DNA of 16,184 nucleotides from an uncultured Ancrocorticia sp. (GCA_905373325.1 CAJPTB010000004.1:1-16184), one strand, 5' to 3'; positions 8,201-15,480 are shown, numbered from the stretch's first letter. A program made the numbers and translations. Notes: generated by a model from the sequence alone, not told the origin.

Positions 8201-8955
8201 GCGACGAGGAACGCAGAATCAGCTTCGACCACACCCGGATCCAGCCGCGAAGCGTCATCACCTCGCCCGAGTGGTCGGGCTCCGAGCACGGCGGGCGCCG
8301 GTACAGCGCCTTCGTCCAGAACGTCGAACGGAACAAGCCCTGGCACACGCTGACCGGGCGCCCGCAGTTCTACATCGACCACGATTGGATGCAAGAGCTC
8401 GGCGAGACGCTGCCAATCTTCCGCCCTCCTTTGGACCTTCACCATTTGTACGGAGACGTCAAACTCGGCGCCACGGGGGTTTCGCCGGAGGGAACGGCCG
8501 AAGTCGCGGTGCGCTACCTCACCCCTCACAACAAATGGGCGATCCACTCCCAGTACTTCGACAATCCGCACATGTTGACGTTGGGGCGCGGAGGCCAGGC
8601 CATCTGGATGAGCCCCCAGGACGCGGAGAAGATCGGCGTCAAGGACAACGAATGGGTCGAGGCCTACAACCGAAACGGCATCGTTTCGGCCAGGGCGGTC
8701 GTCTCCCACCGCATGCCCGAAGGCACCGTGTTCATGCACCACGCCCAGGAGCGAACGATGAACACCCCGCTCAACGAACGCTCGGGCAGGCGAGGCGGAA
8801 CCCACAATTCGCTGACGCGCATCCTTCTCAAGCCGACCCATCTCATCGGCGGGTACGCCCAGCTTTCCTTCGCATTCAACTACTACGGGCCCACGGGCAA
8901 TCAGCGCGACGAGGTCACGATGATCCGCCGCCGCAGCCAGGAGGTGCAGTTCTGA
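5230..8955 (+). CDS. narG: Respiratory nitrate reductase alpha subunit NarG
   Basis: Catalytic subunit (1241 residues) of the membrane-bound nitrate reductase. It reduces nitrate to nitrite at a Mo-bis-MGD centre on the cytoplasmic face. HGVNCTGSCSW gives the FS0 cluster ligands His56, Cys60 and Cys64, with Cys99 in RGCPRGA. YADLPPASP places the molybdenum-ligating Asp at residue 229. GDQTDVPESGDW and WGSNVPLTRTPDAHF are further NarG signatures, and numbering runs 7 ahead of the E. coli protein. The N-terminus keeps WLRRG, a remnant twin-arginine-like segment typical of NarG rather than an export signal. ATG 5230 has GGAG six bases upstream. The stop overlaps the narH start by one base (TGATG). 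Length and motifs are intact. Confidence 0.98.
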   Translation: MTSKETLGSPLLKMGSWLRRGQASGDAHQLFLEGGRQADSFYRQRWSYDKVVRSTHGVNCTGSCSWKIYVKDGIITWESQQTDYPTTGPDMPEYEPRGCPRGAAFSWYEYSPTRIKYPYVRGVLLDMYREAKDRLGDPVLAWGDVVGDAVKAKAYKSARGTGGMVRTTWEEAMEIVAASYVHTIKEFGPDRIAGFSVIPAMSMISYAAGSRFHELIGATMLSFYDWYADLPPASPQMFGDQTDVPESGDWFNSQYLIMWGSNVPLTRTPDAHFMAEARYHGQKVVVVSPDFADNTKFADDWLRVQPGTDAALAIAMGHVILKEFFLARREQYFIDYMKRYSDSPFLIQLDHAIDASPSHMETYVPGKFYTANLAPAGTTVRTEHNDFRPLVMEADGALKDPGGTLADHFGEEGAGHWNLKLDGVEPVMSVMDTDAWEPALVALPRFDLPAEEGQGSIGAGVMYRGVPARRVGGRLVTTVFDLLLAQYGVGREGLPGQWPSGYGDSTAPGTPAWQEELTGVPAGAAIKIGREFAVNALESGGRSMILMGAGTNHYFHSDTIYRTFLALTTMCGTQGVNGGGWAHYVGQEKVRPITGWANYAFALDWQRPARQMISTGWYYVSTSQWRYDGAQVKLMASPTAAGALNGKTTADCLVESAQRGWMPSYPTFNKSPLALGREAKEAGLAPGEYVSRELREGRLRFAVEDPDAAENVPRILANWRTNLLGSSAKGTEFFLRHLIGANNDVNAVELEEDRRPASMTWREPVNGKLDLMWTADFRNTSTTLHSDVVLPAATWYEKHDLSSTDMHPFMHSFNAAVDPPWEARTDFETFQTLAYLVSGMASRHLGTQIDALAAPLSHDTPDEFANPAGAVPSDNPWVPGVTMPKIVGIERDYTQIGHKFDTLGPLVEKAGMPIKGLLLTPDEEVDYLGRLNGTAPQDYGPGAGRPLVDGDVKAADAVLRLSGTTNGRLAYQGFKRLEARTGTEMADLALGDEERRISFDHTRIQPRSVITSPEWSGSEHGGRRYSAFVQNVERNKPWHTLTGRPQFYIDHDWMQELGETLPIFRPPLDLHHLYGDVKLGATGVSPEGTAEVAVRYLTPHNKWAIHSQYFDNPHMLTLGRGGQAIWMSPQDAEKIGVKDNEWVEAYNRNGIVSARAVVSHRMPEGTVFMHHAQERTMNTPLNERSGRRGGTHNSLTRILLKPTHLIGGYAQLSFAFNYYGPTGNQRDEVTMIRRRSQEVQF

Positions 8956-10490
8956 TGAAGGTCATGGCGCAGATCGCAATGGTCATGAACCTCGACAAGT
9001 GCATCGGGTGCCACACTTGCTCGGTGACCTGCAAGCAGGCGTGGACGAACCGCGAAGGCACGGAGTACATGTGGTTCAACAACGTCGAGACGCGGCCCGG
9101 CGTGGGCTATCCGCGCACCTGGCAGGACCAGGAAACTTGGAAGGGCGGCTGGCGCAGGACGAAGTCGGGCAAGCTCCAGCTGCGCCAAGGCGGGCGTCTG
9201 GCCAGCCTTGCGAAGATCTTCTCGAATCCGACGCTGCCCGGCATGGACGACTACTACGAGCCGTGGACGTACGAGTACGACAAGCTGCTCTCCGCCCCCG
9301 CGGGCTCGGCGAACATCCCCGTGGCCCGAGCCAAATCGCGCATCACCGGCGAGAATATCGACACCATCGAGTGGGGTCCGAACTGGGACGACGATCTGGG
9401 CGGCTCCATGGAGACGTTGGACTCGGATCCAACGCTCAAGCAGATGAACCTCTCGGTCGCCAAGAACATCGAAGACTCCTTCATGTTCTACCTGCCGCGC
9501 ATCTGCGAACACTGCCTCAACCCGGCATGCGTCTCGGCCTGCCCCTCGGGCGCGATGTACAAGAGGACGGAGGACGGCATCGTCCTGGTCGATCAAGACG
9601 CCTGTCGCGGGTGGCGCATGTGCGTCTCGGCCTGCCCCTACAAGAAGGTCTACTTCAATCACAACTCCGGCAAAGCCGAAAAGTGCACGCTGTGCTATCC
9701 GCGCTTGGAGGCGGGCCAGCCGACGGTGTGCTCGGAAACCTGCGTTGGCCGCCTGCGCTATCTGGGGGTTGTCCTCTATGACGCCGACCGCGTGACATGG
9801 GCCGCCGCGCAGGAAGACGAACGGAGTCTTTTCCCCGCGCAGAAGGAGATCCTGCTCGACCCCCACGACCCCGAGGTGGTCGCGCAGGCGCACATGAACG
9901 GCGTGCCGCATTCGTGGATCACCGCCGCCCAGGAATCGCCCATTTGGGACCTTATCTCCACCTACGGCGTGGCGCTTCCCCTCCATCCCGAGTTCCGCAC
10001 GCTTCCCATGGTCTGGTATGTTCCGCCGCTCAGCCCCGTCGTCGACGCCGTCACCGCCTCGGGCAACGACGGCGAAGACCACAGGGTGCTGCTGTCGGCG
10101 ATCTCGCAAATGCGCATTCCCATGGAGTATCTGGCCGGGCTCTTCACCGCGGGCGACACCGCCCCCGTCGAGCTCTCGCTCAGGCGCCTGGCGGCCATGC
10201 GCTCCTACATGCGCGACGTGTTCATGGGCCGCGAAGGCAACGAGAGCATCGCCGCCTCGGTGGGCATGGACGGGGCGACCATCCAAAAGATGTACAGGCT
10301 TCTGGCCATCGCCAAGTACGACGAAAGGTACGTCATACCCACGGCCAGCCCGGAGCTTCCCCGCGGGATTTCGGAGCTCGAAGGCTGCCCGGTCTCCTAC
10401 GACGTCGAAGCGTTCCACGGGGTCGGCCCGGGCATGAACCCCACCCGTTCGGACGGACGCCGCATGCTCCCCCTCGAGGTTCTCCGATGA
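8955..10490 (+). CDS. narH: Respiratory nitrate reductase beta subunit NarH
   Basis: Iron-sulfur subunit (511 residues) that carries electrons from the NarI haems to NarG. Four cysteine groups are present at the same residue numbers as in E. coli: C16/19/22/26 (CIGCHTCSVTC), C184/187/192/196 (CEHCLNPACVSAC), C217/223/227 with Trp220 (CRGWRMCVSAC) and C244/247/259/263 (CTLC to CSETC). The tryptophan replacing a cysteine in the third group is the family marker of the [3Fe-4S] cluster. The start overlaps the narG stop by one base and the stop overlaps narJ by four (ATGA), which suggests translational coupling and fixed subunit ratios. A longer in-frame opening exists upstream but lies inside narG and is not used. 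Confidence 0.98.
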   Translation: MKVMAQIAMVMNLDKCIGCHTCSVTCKQAWTNREGTEYMWFNNVETRPGVGYPRTWQDQETWKGGWRRTKSGKLQLRQGGRLASLAKIFSNPTLPGMDDYYEPWTYEYDKLLSAPAGSANIPVARAKSRITGENIDTIEWGPNWDDDLGGSMETLDSDPTLKQMNLSVAKNIEDSFMFYLPRICEHCLNPACVSACPSGAMYKRTEDGIVLVDQDACRGWRMCVSACPYKKVYFNHNSGKAEKCTLCYPRLEAGQPTVCSETCVGRLRYLGVVLYDADRVTWAAAQEDERSLFPAQKEILLDPHDPEVVAQAHMNGVPHSWITAAQESPIWDLISTYGVALPLHPEFRTLPMVWYVPPLSPVVDAVTASGNDGEDHRVLLSAISQMRIPMEYLAGLFTAGDTAPVELSLRRLAAMRSYMRDVFMGREGNESIAASVGMDGATIQKMYRLLAIAKYDERYVIPTASPELPRGISELEGCPVSYDVEAFHGVGPGMNPTRSDGRRMLPLEVLR

Positions 10491-11173
10491 GCACATTCGT
10501 GGGAATCCCCAGGATCCCGAGCAAACGCCGCATACGGGTCGACGCCGACCAGGCCCGGATTATACGCATGGCGTGCTCGCTGCTGCTCGACTACCCCGAC
10601 GAAGCCCTCGAAAGCGAGATCGCCGCGGTCAGGGCGGAGCTGCACGCTCTGCCGGACGAGGTGGCCGAAGAACTGGAGGCCTTCTGCACGCAGGCAGAAC
10701 AGATGGGGCTGCGCGCACTTCAGGTTCTCTACGTCGAGACCTTCGACCAGCGTCGGCGCTGCGCTTTGTCGTTGACCTACTATTCGCAGGGCGACACACG
10801 AGGGCGCGGCCAAGCGATCCTCGCTTTCAAAGAGGTCATGGCCCGCGCGGGCTTCGAGCCGGCTCGCGAAGAGCTTCCCGACCACCTGCCCGTGGTTTTG
10901 GAGTTCTGCGCCCTCGACGAATCCGGCGTCGGCGAAGACCTGCTGGGGGCGAACCGGGAGGGAATAGAGGTGCTCCGCACGGCTCTGCGCAGCGCCGATT
11001 CGCCTTACGCCCACCTTCTCAACGCACTCGTCCTGACGCTTCCGGAACCCAGCCCGGAAGCGATCGAAGGCTATCGAAAGCTCATCAGCCAGGGGCCGCC
11101 CACCGAACTCGTGGGCATAGGCGATCTGACCGCCACCCCTTTCCCGACGTCGCAGGAAAGGCTGCAACCATGA
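10487..11173 (+). CDS. narJ: Nitrate reductase assembly chaperone NarJ
   Basis: Cytoplasmic chaperone (228 residues) of the NarJ/TorD group. It binds apo-NarG and assists insertion of bis-MGD and the FS0 cluster, and is not part of the final enzyme. It is recognised from YPDEALESEI near residue 37, the strongly conserved YVETFDQRRRCALSLTYY segment with GDTRGRG after it, and an all-helical, acidic make-up. It overlaps narH and narI by four bases on each side (ATGA), so starts and stops are fixed by context. About 25 basic residues at the N-terminus (PRIPSKRRIRVDADQ) precede the core domain. Confidence 0.95.
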   Translation: MSTFVGIPRIPSKRRIRVDADQARIIRMACSLLLDYPDEALESEIAAVRAELHALPDEVAEELEAFCTQAEQMGLRALQVLYVETFDQRRRCALSLTYYSQGDTRGRGQAILAFKEVMARAGFEPAREELPDHLPVVLEFCALDESGVGEDLLGANREGIEVLRTALRSADSPYAHLLNALVLTLPEPSPEAIEGYRKLISQGPPTELVGIGDLTATPFPTSQERLQP

Positions 11174-11889
11174 CCGTTCTCGATACCCTCCTATGGGTCG
11201 CACTTCCATACGTGTCGTTCGTCCTGCTCGTGGCGGGCCTTCTCTGGCGCTACCGCAGCGACCAGTATGGGTGGACGAGCCGTTCCTCGGAATGGAACGA
11301 GAAGGCCATCTTGCGGTGGTCCTCCCCCCTCTTTCACATCGGCATCCTGTGCGTTGCCGGAGGGCACGTGGTCGGCTTGGCCGTACCCGCCTCATGGACT
11401 GAGACCTTCGGCGTCTCGCAGCACATGTACCATCTTGGCGCCACCGTGCTCGGCTCTATCGCCGCCCTTATGACGATCGTTGGATTGGTGGGGCTGATCT
11501 ATCGACGCTTCGTCGTGAAGTCCGTACGGTTGGCCACGACCCGCAACGACATCGTCACCTACGTCCTTCTGACGATTCCCATCGTCTTGGGGACGGTTGC
11601 CACGGTCAGCTCGCAGATCTTCGGCGGGCATGAGGGATACAACTACCGCGAAACCATCAGCCCGTGGTTCCGCTCGATCTTCACGTTCAGTCCGAAGCCC
11701 GAACTCATGCTTGACGTCCCCATGACCTTCAAGCTGCACATCGTGGCGGGCCTTCTGCTCTTTTGCATCTGGCCTTTCACGCGCCTCGTCCATGTCGTCT
11801 CGGCCCCGGTGGGCTACCTGACCCGGCCCCAGGTGGTTTATCGTTCGCGCGACCGCGCCAAGCCCGTGTCCCGTCCGCGCGGCTGGTGA
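11170..11889 (+). CDS. narI: Respiratory nitrate reductase gamma subunit NarI
   Basis: Membrane cytochrome b (239 residues, five predicted membrane segments) that oxidises quinol and passes electrons to NarH. The haem-ligand histidines fall at His56 and His66 (LFHIGILCVAGGH), the same numbers as in E. coli, and at His190 and His208 (FKLHIVAG, TRLVHVVSAP). The actinobacterial quinol is probably menaquinol. ATG 11170 overlaps the narJ stop (ATGA). The C-terminus is short, basic and cytoplasmic. It is the last structural nar gene and is followed by 129 bases before the regulator-MoaD gene. Confidence 0.97.
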   Translation: MTVLDTLLWVALPYVSFVLLVAGLLWRYRSDQYGWTSRSSEWNEKAILRWSSPLFHIGILCVAGGHVVGLAVPASWTETFGVSQHMYHLGATVLGSIAALMTIVGLVGLIYRRFVVKSVRLATTRNDIVTYVLLTIPIVLGTVATVSSQIFGGHEGYNYRETISPWFRSIFTFSPKPELMLDVPMTFKLHIVAGLLLFCIWPFTRLVHVVSAPVGYLTRPQVVYRSRDRAKPVSRPRGW

Positions 11890-12018
11890 ATTCGCACGCA
11901 GCCCCGAGCCGGCGAAGCCCGAGGCGCGGCCCGCTGTGCCTCGTAGGCGCGGCCGGCCGGCGACGGCGCGCGTAGAATGCCGGTCAAAGGGCGAAACGCA
12001 ATCTGCAAAGGAGGGTCC
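11890..12018 (+). promoter_or_regulatory. Gap between narI and the regulator-moaD gene, possible internal promoter
   Basis: Very GC-rich and non-coding. TAGAAT at 11973-11978 resembles an actinobacterial -10, about 40 bases before the GTG start, but no -35 is visible (the region reads GGCCGGCCGG). An excellent ribosome-binding site, AAAGGAGG, lies at 12007-12014. The gap may carry a second promoter for the Moco genes. No clear terminator follows narI, so read-through from nar is also likely. Confidence 0.35.
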
Positions 12019-13008
12019 GTGAGCGCCAAGCGCCATCGATTCGGCGATCTGCTGTCTGCGATCGCCCGATTGACCCCTGCGCAGCACTCGCTTCTGATCG
12101 CCGTCTCACGCCACAACGTCCCGGTGACCGTCACCCAGCTGGCCAAGGAAAGCGGCCTGCACTCCTCGTCCGTTCGCGAGACCATCGAGGCCCTCTACAA
12201 TTCGGGGTTGGTCACCCGCGAACAGCTGCCGGTTTCCGGGCGCGGCAGGCCCGCTCTCGGATACCTCACACTCGCGCCCGCAAACGCCGCTTTCGCCGGC
12301 CAGCTCCTCGAACAAAGCGTCTCGGCCATGCTCGCCTGGCTCCGCGTCAACGCCTCCAATCCGGTCGAGGCGGCCTACGACATCGGCGCGAGGTGGGGAG
12401 AACAGGCTGTGTCCGACAACGAGTCGGCCAAGCTCCCGGACGGCCCGAAAGCCTCCGGCCGCTCAGACTTCCCCCTCGCAAGCCACGCCGACTGCATCCG
12501 CCGTTTTCTTACGAATATGGGCTTTGCGGCAACCTCGCATCCGACTTCGCCGTCGTGCCTCATCCTCAACGCCTGCCCATACACCGACCCCGCCTTTCCG
12601 GATCCCCTGGCCCTCGAATTGCGCCGCGGCGCCGTTGAGCGCATCGTCCAGGCCGCCTGCGGCGCGGACGTCGACGTCGACTTCGCCGCCGACCCGGACA
12701 ACCCGGTCGTCGCAAAGGTGACGCTGTGCGAACAGGAGGGCCGGCGGCCGGCGGGCGGCGGGCGGCTGACCGTGCGCTTCTACGGAGGCGCCGCCGAAGC
12801 GGTCCAGACCGACAGCATGACGTTCCCGCGCTCCTCGGCGCCCGAGACCCTCCGTGCGCTCATAGACGAGCTTGTCGGCGAGTTCCCTGATTTCGCACGG
12901 GTTGCCGACATTTCCTCGTTTCTCGTCGACGAACGCGAGTCGGGAACGGACACGCCTCTTCGCGACGGCGCCGTCGTCGAGGTGCTGCCGCCCTTCGCGG
13001 GAGGGTGA
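12019..13008 (+). CDS. Winged-helix transcription regulator fused to MoaD (MPT synthase small subunit)
   Basis: A 329-residue, three-part protein. Residues of about 15-85 form a winged helix (VTQLAKESGLHSSSVRETIE, then a wing GRGRPALGYL). Residues 95-245 resemble the output domain of ArsR/SufR-type regulators (LLNCPF-like ILNACPY, Cys186), but the two other cysteines usually placed to bind an Fe-S cluster are not at the expected sites. Residues of about 248-329 are a complete MoaD: LTVRFYGGAAEAV at the start and VVEVLPPFAGG at the end, with the Gly-Gly tail that becomes the thiocarboxylate. The start is GTG 12019 because AGGAGG lies four bases upstream; an in-frame ATG at 11977 lacks this signal. 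It ends two bases before moaE. No other MoaD is in the window, so this is probably the working sulfur carrier as well as a regulator. Its DNA targets are unknown. Confidence 0.85.
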   Translation: MSAKRHRFGDLLSAIARLTPAQHSLLIAVSRHNVPVTVTQLAKESGLHSSSVRETIEALYNSGLVTREQLPVSGRGRPALGYLTLAPANAAFAGQLLEQSVSAMLAWLRVNASNPVEAAYDIGARWGEQAVSDNESAKLPDGPKASGRSDFPLASHADCIRRFLTNMGFAATSHPTSPSCLILNACPYTDPAFPDPLALELRRGAVERIVQAACGADVDVDFAADPDNPVVAKVTLCEQEGRRPAGGGRLTVRFYGGAAEAVQTDSMTFPRSSAPETLRALIDELVGEFPDFARVADISSFLVDERESGTDTPLRDGAVVEVLPPFAGG

Positions 13009-13009
13009 G

Positions 13010-13438
13010 ATGCTCGACGTCGTTCACACCGGGCTGACGGCCCAGCGGCTGGACGCCGCTGCAATTTGCAAGGATGCGCACGACCCGCGTTGCGGCGCCG
13101 TGGCGATGTTCCAGGGAACCGTCCGCGACCATTCGGGCGGCGCGACCGTGGCCGCGCTCGAGTACACGGCGCACCCCTCGGCCGCGCGCATTCTGCGGTC
13201 GATCGCGGAAGGCCTGACTCTGCGCCAAGGCGTTCACCGCGTCGAGGCCTGGCATCGAACGGGGCTGCTGGACGTCGGCGACCTCGTCATGGTGGTCGCG
13301 GTGGCCGCCGAGCACCGGTCCCAGGCCTTTGCCGCAGCCGAGGCCCTGGTGGACGAAGTCAAGGCTCGCCTGCCGGTGTGGAAGAAGCAGATCATGGCCG
13401 ACGGCAGCCACAGCTGGTCGGGATTGGAGTCCGCGTGA
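13010..13438 (+). CDS. moaE: Molybdopterin synthase large subunit MoaE
   Basis: Catalytic subunit (142 residues) of MPT synthase, which converts cPMP to molybdopterin using sulfur from thiocarboxylated MoaD. Seen: FQGTVRDHSGG with Arg39, LEYTAHPSA (50-58), WHRTGLLDVGD, EHRSQAF (His102, Arg103), Lys118 and VWKK (Lys125/126), all matching the active-site residues of the E. coli enzyme. ATG 13010 follows the regulator-MoaD stop by one base, with GAGGGTG as the ribosome-binding site. An earlier in-frame ATG lies inside the upstream gene. The partner MoaD must be the C-terminal domain of the preceding protein, so the synthase may contain a DNA-binding subunit. Confidence 0.95.
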   Translation: MLDVVHTGLTAQRLDAAAICKDAHDPRCGAVAMFQGTVRDHSGGATVAALEYTAHPSAARILRSIAEGLTLRQGVHRVEAWHRTGLLDVGDLVMVVAVAAEHRSQAFAAAEALVDEVKARLPVWKKQIMADGSHSWSGLESA

Positions 13439-14766
13439 GATTCAGCGTTTCAGAGCATCGGGCATTCCTCGAGGGGCTCGTCGAGCCGTTGGAGCCGCTC
13501 GAATGCGCCATCGACGCCCTGCCCTACGGAACCGGCCGGGAGGGTGCGCGGCCGCTCGCGGAAGCCCAGCCCGGCGCCGTCTGGCCGGGCCGTTCGGCTC
13601 CGCCCGTCGCGGCGGCCTCGGCCGGGCTCGTGCTGGCGCGGGAAGTGTTCGCACGCCTAAGCGTTCCCCCGTTCACGAACTCCGCGATGGACGGCTTCGC
13701 CGTACGCCACGCCGACGTCGCCCGCATTCCGGCCACGCTGCCCGTCTGCGGCGACGCTGCAGCCGGGGACACGCGCAAACGCGCGCTCGAGCCGGGGACG
13801 GCGGTTCGGATCATGACGGGAGCGGCGATGCCCGACGGCGCGGACACCGTCGTCAAGGTGGAAGACACGGATCATGCGCCCGGCGTGAGCGAGGCGCCCC
13901 CGACGGTGACGATCCGAGCGGCCCAGGCTCCGGGCGCCAATGTGCGCTTCAAGGGCGAAGACCTCGATGCGGGCGCACCCGTCCTTCCCGCGGGCGTCGT
14001 GCTCTCCCCCGCCGCGGTCTCGGCGGCGGCGTCGGCGGGCTGCGGGACGCTCTTCGTCCGGCCCCGTCCGCGCATCGGAATTCTCACCACGGGAAGCGAA
14101 CTCGTCGCCCCGGGCGGGGAACTGGCCGAGGGCCGCATCCCCGACTCGAACGGGGTCCTTCTGGCCGGGCTCGCGGCGCAGGCGGGGGGCGACGTCGTCG
14201 CCAGATGGCGCAGCGCGGACGACCCCGAGGCTATGCTCGCGATTCTGGCGTCCGCGCCGGAGATCGATCTGCTCGTCACCGCGGGGGGCATATCCGCGGG
14301 GGCGTACGAGACGGTGCGGCAGGCCCTTTCCGGCCCCACGATGCGCTTCCACCACGTCGCCCAGCAGCCCGGCGGGCCTCAGGGCGCTGGGACCGCCCGC
14401 GTCGGCGGACGGTCCGTGCCGGCGGCGTGCCTGCCCGGCAACCCGGTGTCGGTCTACGTCAGCTTCCACGTGTACGTCGCCGGCATGATCCGGGTGCTCG
14501 CGGGGCGCTCCAGCACCGTCGAGCCGACGGTCGGGCAGGCCGTTGCGGGCGCCGAATGGGCCTCGCCTCACGGGAAAGTCCAGTTCATCCCCCTGCGTTT
14601 GGACGGCGGGCGCGCGTTCCCCATTCACGAACTCGGCTCACGCTCGCACCTTGTCGCCTCGCTTCCCTCGGCGGACGGGCTCGGCGTCGTGCCGGCCGAC
14701 GTCGAACGCGTGCGGCCCGGCGACACGCTGGGATTCATTCCAACCGAAGGAGGCGCCAATGGCTGA
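13435..14766 (+). CDS. moeA: Molybdopterin molybdenumtransferase MoeA
   Basis: A 443-residue protein that inserts molybdate into adenylated molybdopterin, releasing AMP. Family motifs in order: PPFTNSAMDGFAV (78-90), GTAVRIMTGAAMPDGADTVV (121-140), PGANVRFKGED (167-177), ILTTGSEL (216-223), IPDSNG (235-240), TAGGISAGAYE (282-292), QQPGGPQGAG and LPGNPVSV (333-340). A GTG start at 13435 overlaps the moaE stop as GTGA, a typical coupled arrangement, and gives a product that begins in the usual place for this family. The stop overlaps moaC by eight bases. It is presumed to work with the Mog-type protein encoded at 2369. Confidence 0.95.
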   Translation: MRFSVSEHRAFLEGLVEPLEPLECAIDALPYGTGREGARPLAEAQPGAVWPGRSAPPVAAASAGLVLAREVFARLSVPPFTNSAMDGFAVRHADVARIPATLPVCGDAAAGDTRKRALEPGTAVRIMTGAAMPDGADTVVKVEDTDHAPGVSEAPPTVTIRAAQAPGANVRFKGEDLDAGAPVLPAGVVLSPAAVSAAASAGCGTLFVRPRPRIGILTTGSELVAPGGELAEGRIPDSNGVLLAGLAAQAGGDVVARWRSADDPEAMLAILASAPEIDLLVTAGGISAGAYETVRQALSGPTMRFHHVAQQPGGPQGAGTARVGGRSVPAACLPGNPVSVYVSFHVYVAGMIRVLAGRSSTVEPTVGQAVAGAEWASPHGKVQFIPLRLDGGRAFPIHELGSRSHLVASLPSADGLGVVPADVERVRPGDTLGFIPTEGGANG

Positions 14767-15259
14767 CGGAAAAGAAACCTCTCCCGGCGGCCTTGCCCAT
14801 CTGCGCTCAGACGGCGCCGCGCACATGGTGGACGTGACGGCGAAAGAGCCGACGGTTCGCGAGGCGACGGCCGTGGCCCGCGTCGAGTGCTCCGACGCCG
14901 TCATGGCGCGGCTGAGAGAGGGCTCCGTGCCGAAGGGAGACGTGTTCGCGGTGGCGAGAGTCGCCGGGATCCAAGCCGCCAAGAAAACGCCCACGCTGCT
15001 TCCCCTCGCCCACGTCATAGGCCTCCACGGCTGCGAAGTGGACGTGGAGCTGGCCGACGGAGGCGTGGCGATTCGCGCGACAGCGCGAACGGCCGACAGG
15101 ACGGGCGTCGAGATGGAGGCGCTGACTGCCGTGACGGTCGCGGCGCTCGCCGTCGTCGATATGGTCAAAGGTATCGACCGCTCGGCCGTGGTGGCGGAAG
15201 CGAAGATCGTCGCCAAATCCGGCGGGCGGTCGGGAAACTGGGTCCGGCCGGAAGACTGA
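14759..15259 (+). CDS. moaC: Cyclic pyranopterin monophosphate synthase MoaC
   Basis: A 166-residue enzyme that turns 3',8-cyclo-GTP (the MoaA product) into cPMP, the first stable Moco intermediate. Seen: HMVDVTAKEPTVREATA (22-38), KGDVFAVARVAGIQAAKKT (59-77), TGVEMEALTAVTVAAL (115-130), DMVKGIDR (Asp134, Lys137) and AKSGGRSG. The usual PLCHP is PLAHV, so the catalytic His85 is kept and its neighbouring cysteine lost. ATG 14759 overlaps the moeA stop by eight bases, with AAGGAGG five bases upstream. It is the last gene of the plus-strand Moco run. MoaA, its required partner, is not in the window. Confidence 0.95.
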   Translation: MADGKETSPGGLAHLRSDGAAHMVDVTAKEPTVREATAVARVECSDAVMARLREGSVPKGDVFAVARVAGIQAAKKTPTLLPLAHVIGLHGCEVDVELADGGVAIRATARTADRTGVEMEALTAVTVAALAVVDMVKGIDRSAVVAEAKIVAKSGGRSGNWVRPED

Positions 15260-15442
15260 CCCCTCCCGGAAAGCCAAGCCCGCGGGAGTCTGAGGCTGAG
15301 GAAACAAGGCTCGCCGAGGTCTGAGGCCGGGGAAGCCGAGTCTGCGGGCGGCCTCCGGCGATCAAACACGCTCGCAAACGCGACAAGCCTTCTTGCGACC
15401 GCAAAGCATCCGCGAGCGCGACAAAGCGTCTTTGGGACATGA
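15260..15442. repeat. Non-coding stretch with degenerate direct repeats after moaC
   Basis: No gene is supported here. Two repeat families are visible. GAGTCTGAGGCTGAGGAA (from 15286) recurs in altered form at 15316 and as a short fragment at 15338. A second unit, GCGACAAGCCTTCTTGCGAC (15380-15399), recurs 38 bases later as a variant (15418-15438). Each copy of the second unit can form a small CAAG/CTTG or CAAAG/CTTTG hairpin. The stretch could form part of a 3' terminator zone or be decaying sequence. Confidence 0.5.
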
Positions 15443-15480
15443 CGAAGGGGCGGCGCCCCAGACAGAGCGCCGCCCCTTCG
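15443..15480. terminator. Strong bidirectional hairpin between moaC and groES
   Basis: A perfect 14-base-pair stem (15443-15456 with 15467-15480, CGAAGGGGCGGCGC and its complement) encloses a 10-base loop. It lies between converging moaC and groES, 39 bases past the groES stop. The U-run is absent on both strands, as is common for terminators in high-GC actinobacteria. Confidence 0.75.

Noticed and set aside
6022..8841. A 939-codon open frame on the minus strand opposite narG
   Set aside because: It mirrors narG exactly, has no recognisable domain and is rich in Arg, Gly, Val and Asp. Long antisense openings are expected in GC-rich genes with strong third-position bias.
8271..8954. A 228-codon N-terminal extension of narH
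   Set aside because: It overlaps the narG coding sequence in another frame. The family start at ATG 8955 gives cysteine numbering identical to E. coli NarH.
11977..12018. ATG at 11977 as start of the regulator-MoaD gene
   Set aside because: The 14 extra residues include the ribosome-binding site itself (AAAGGAGG at 12007), which points to GTG 12019 as the true start.
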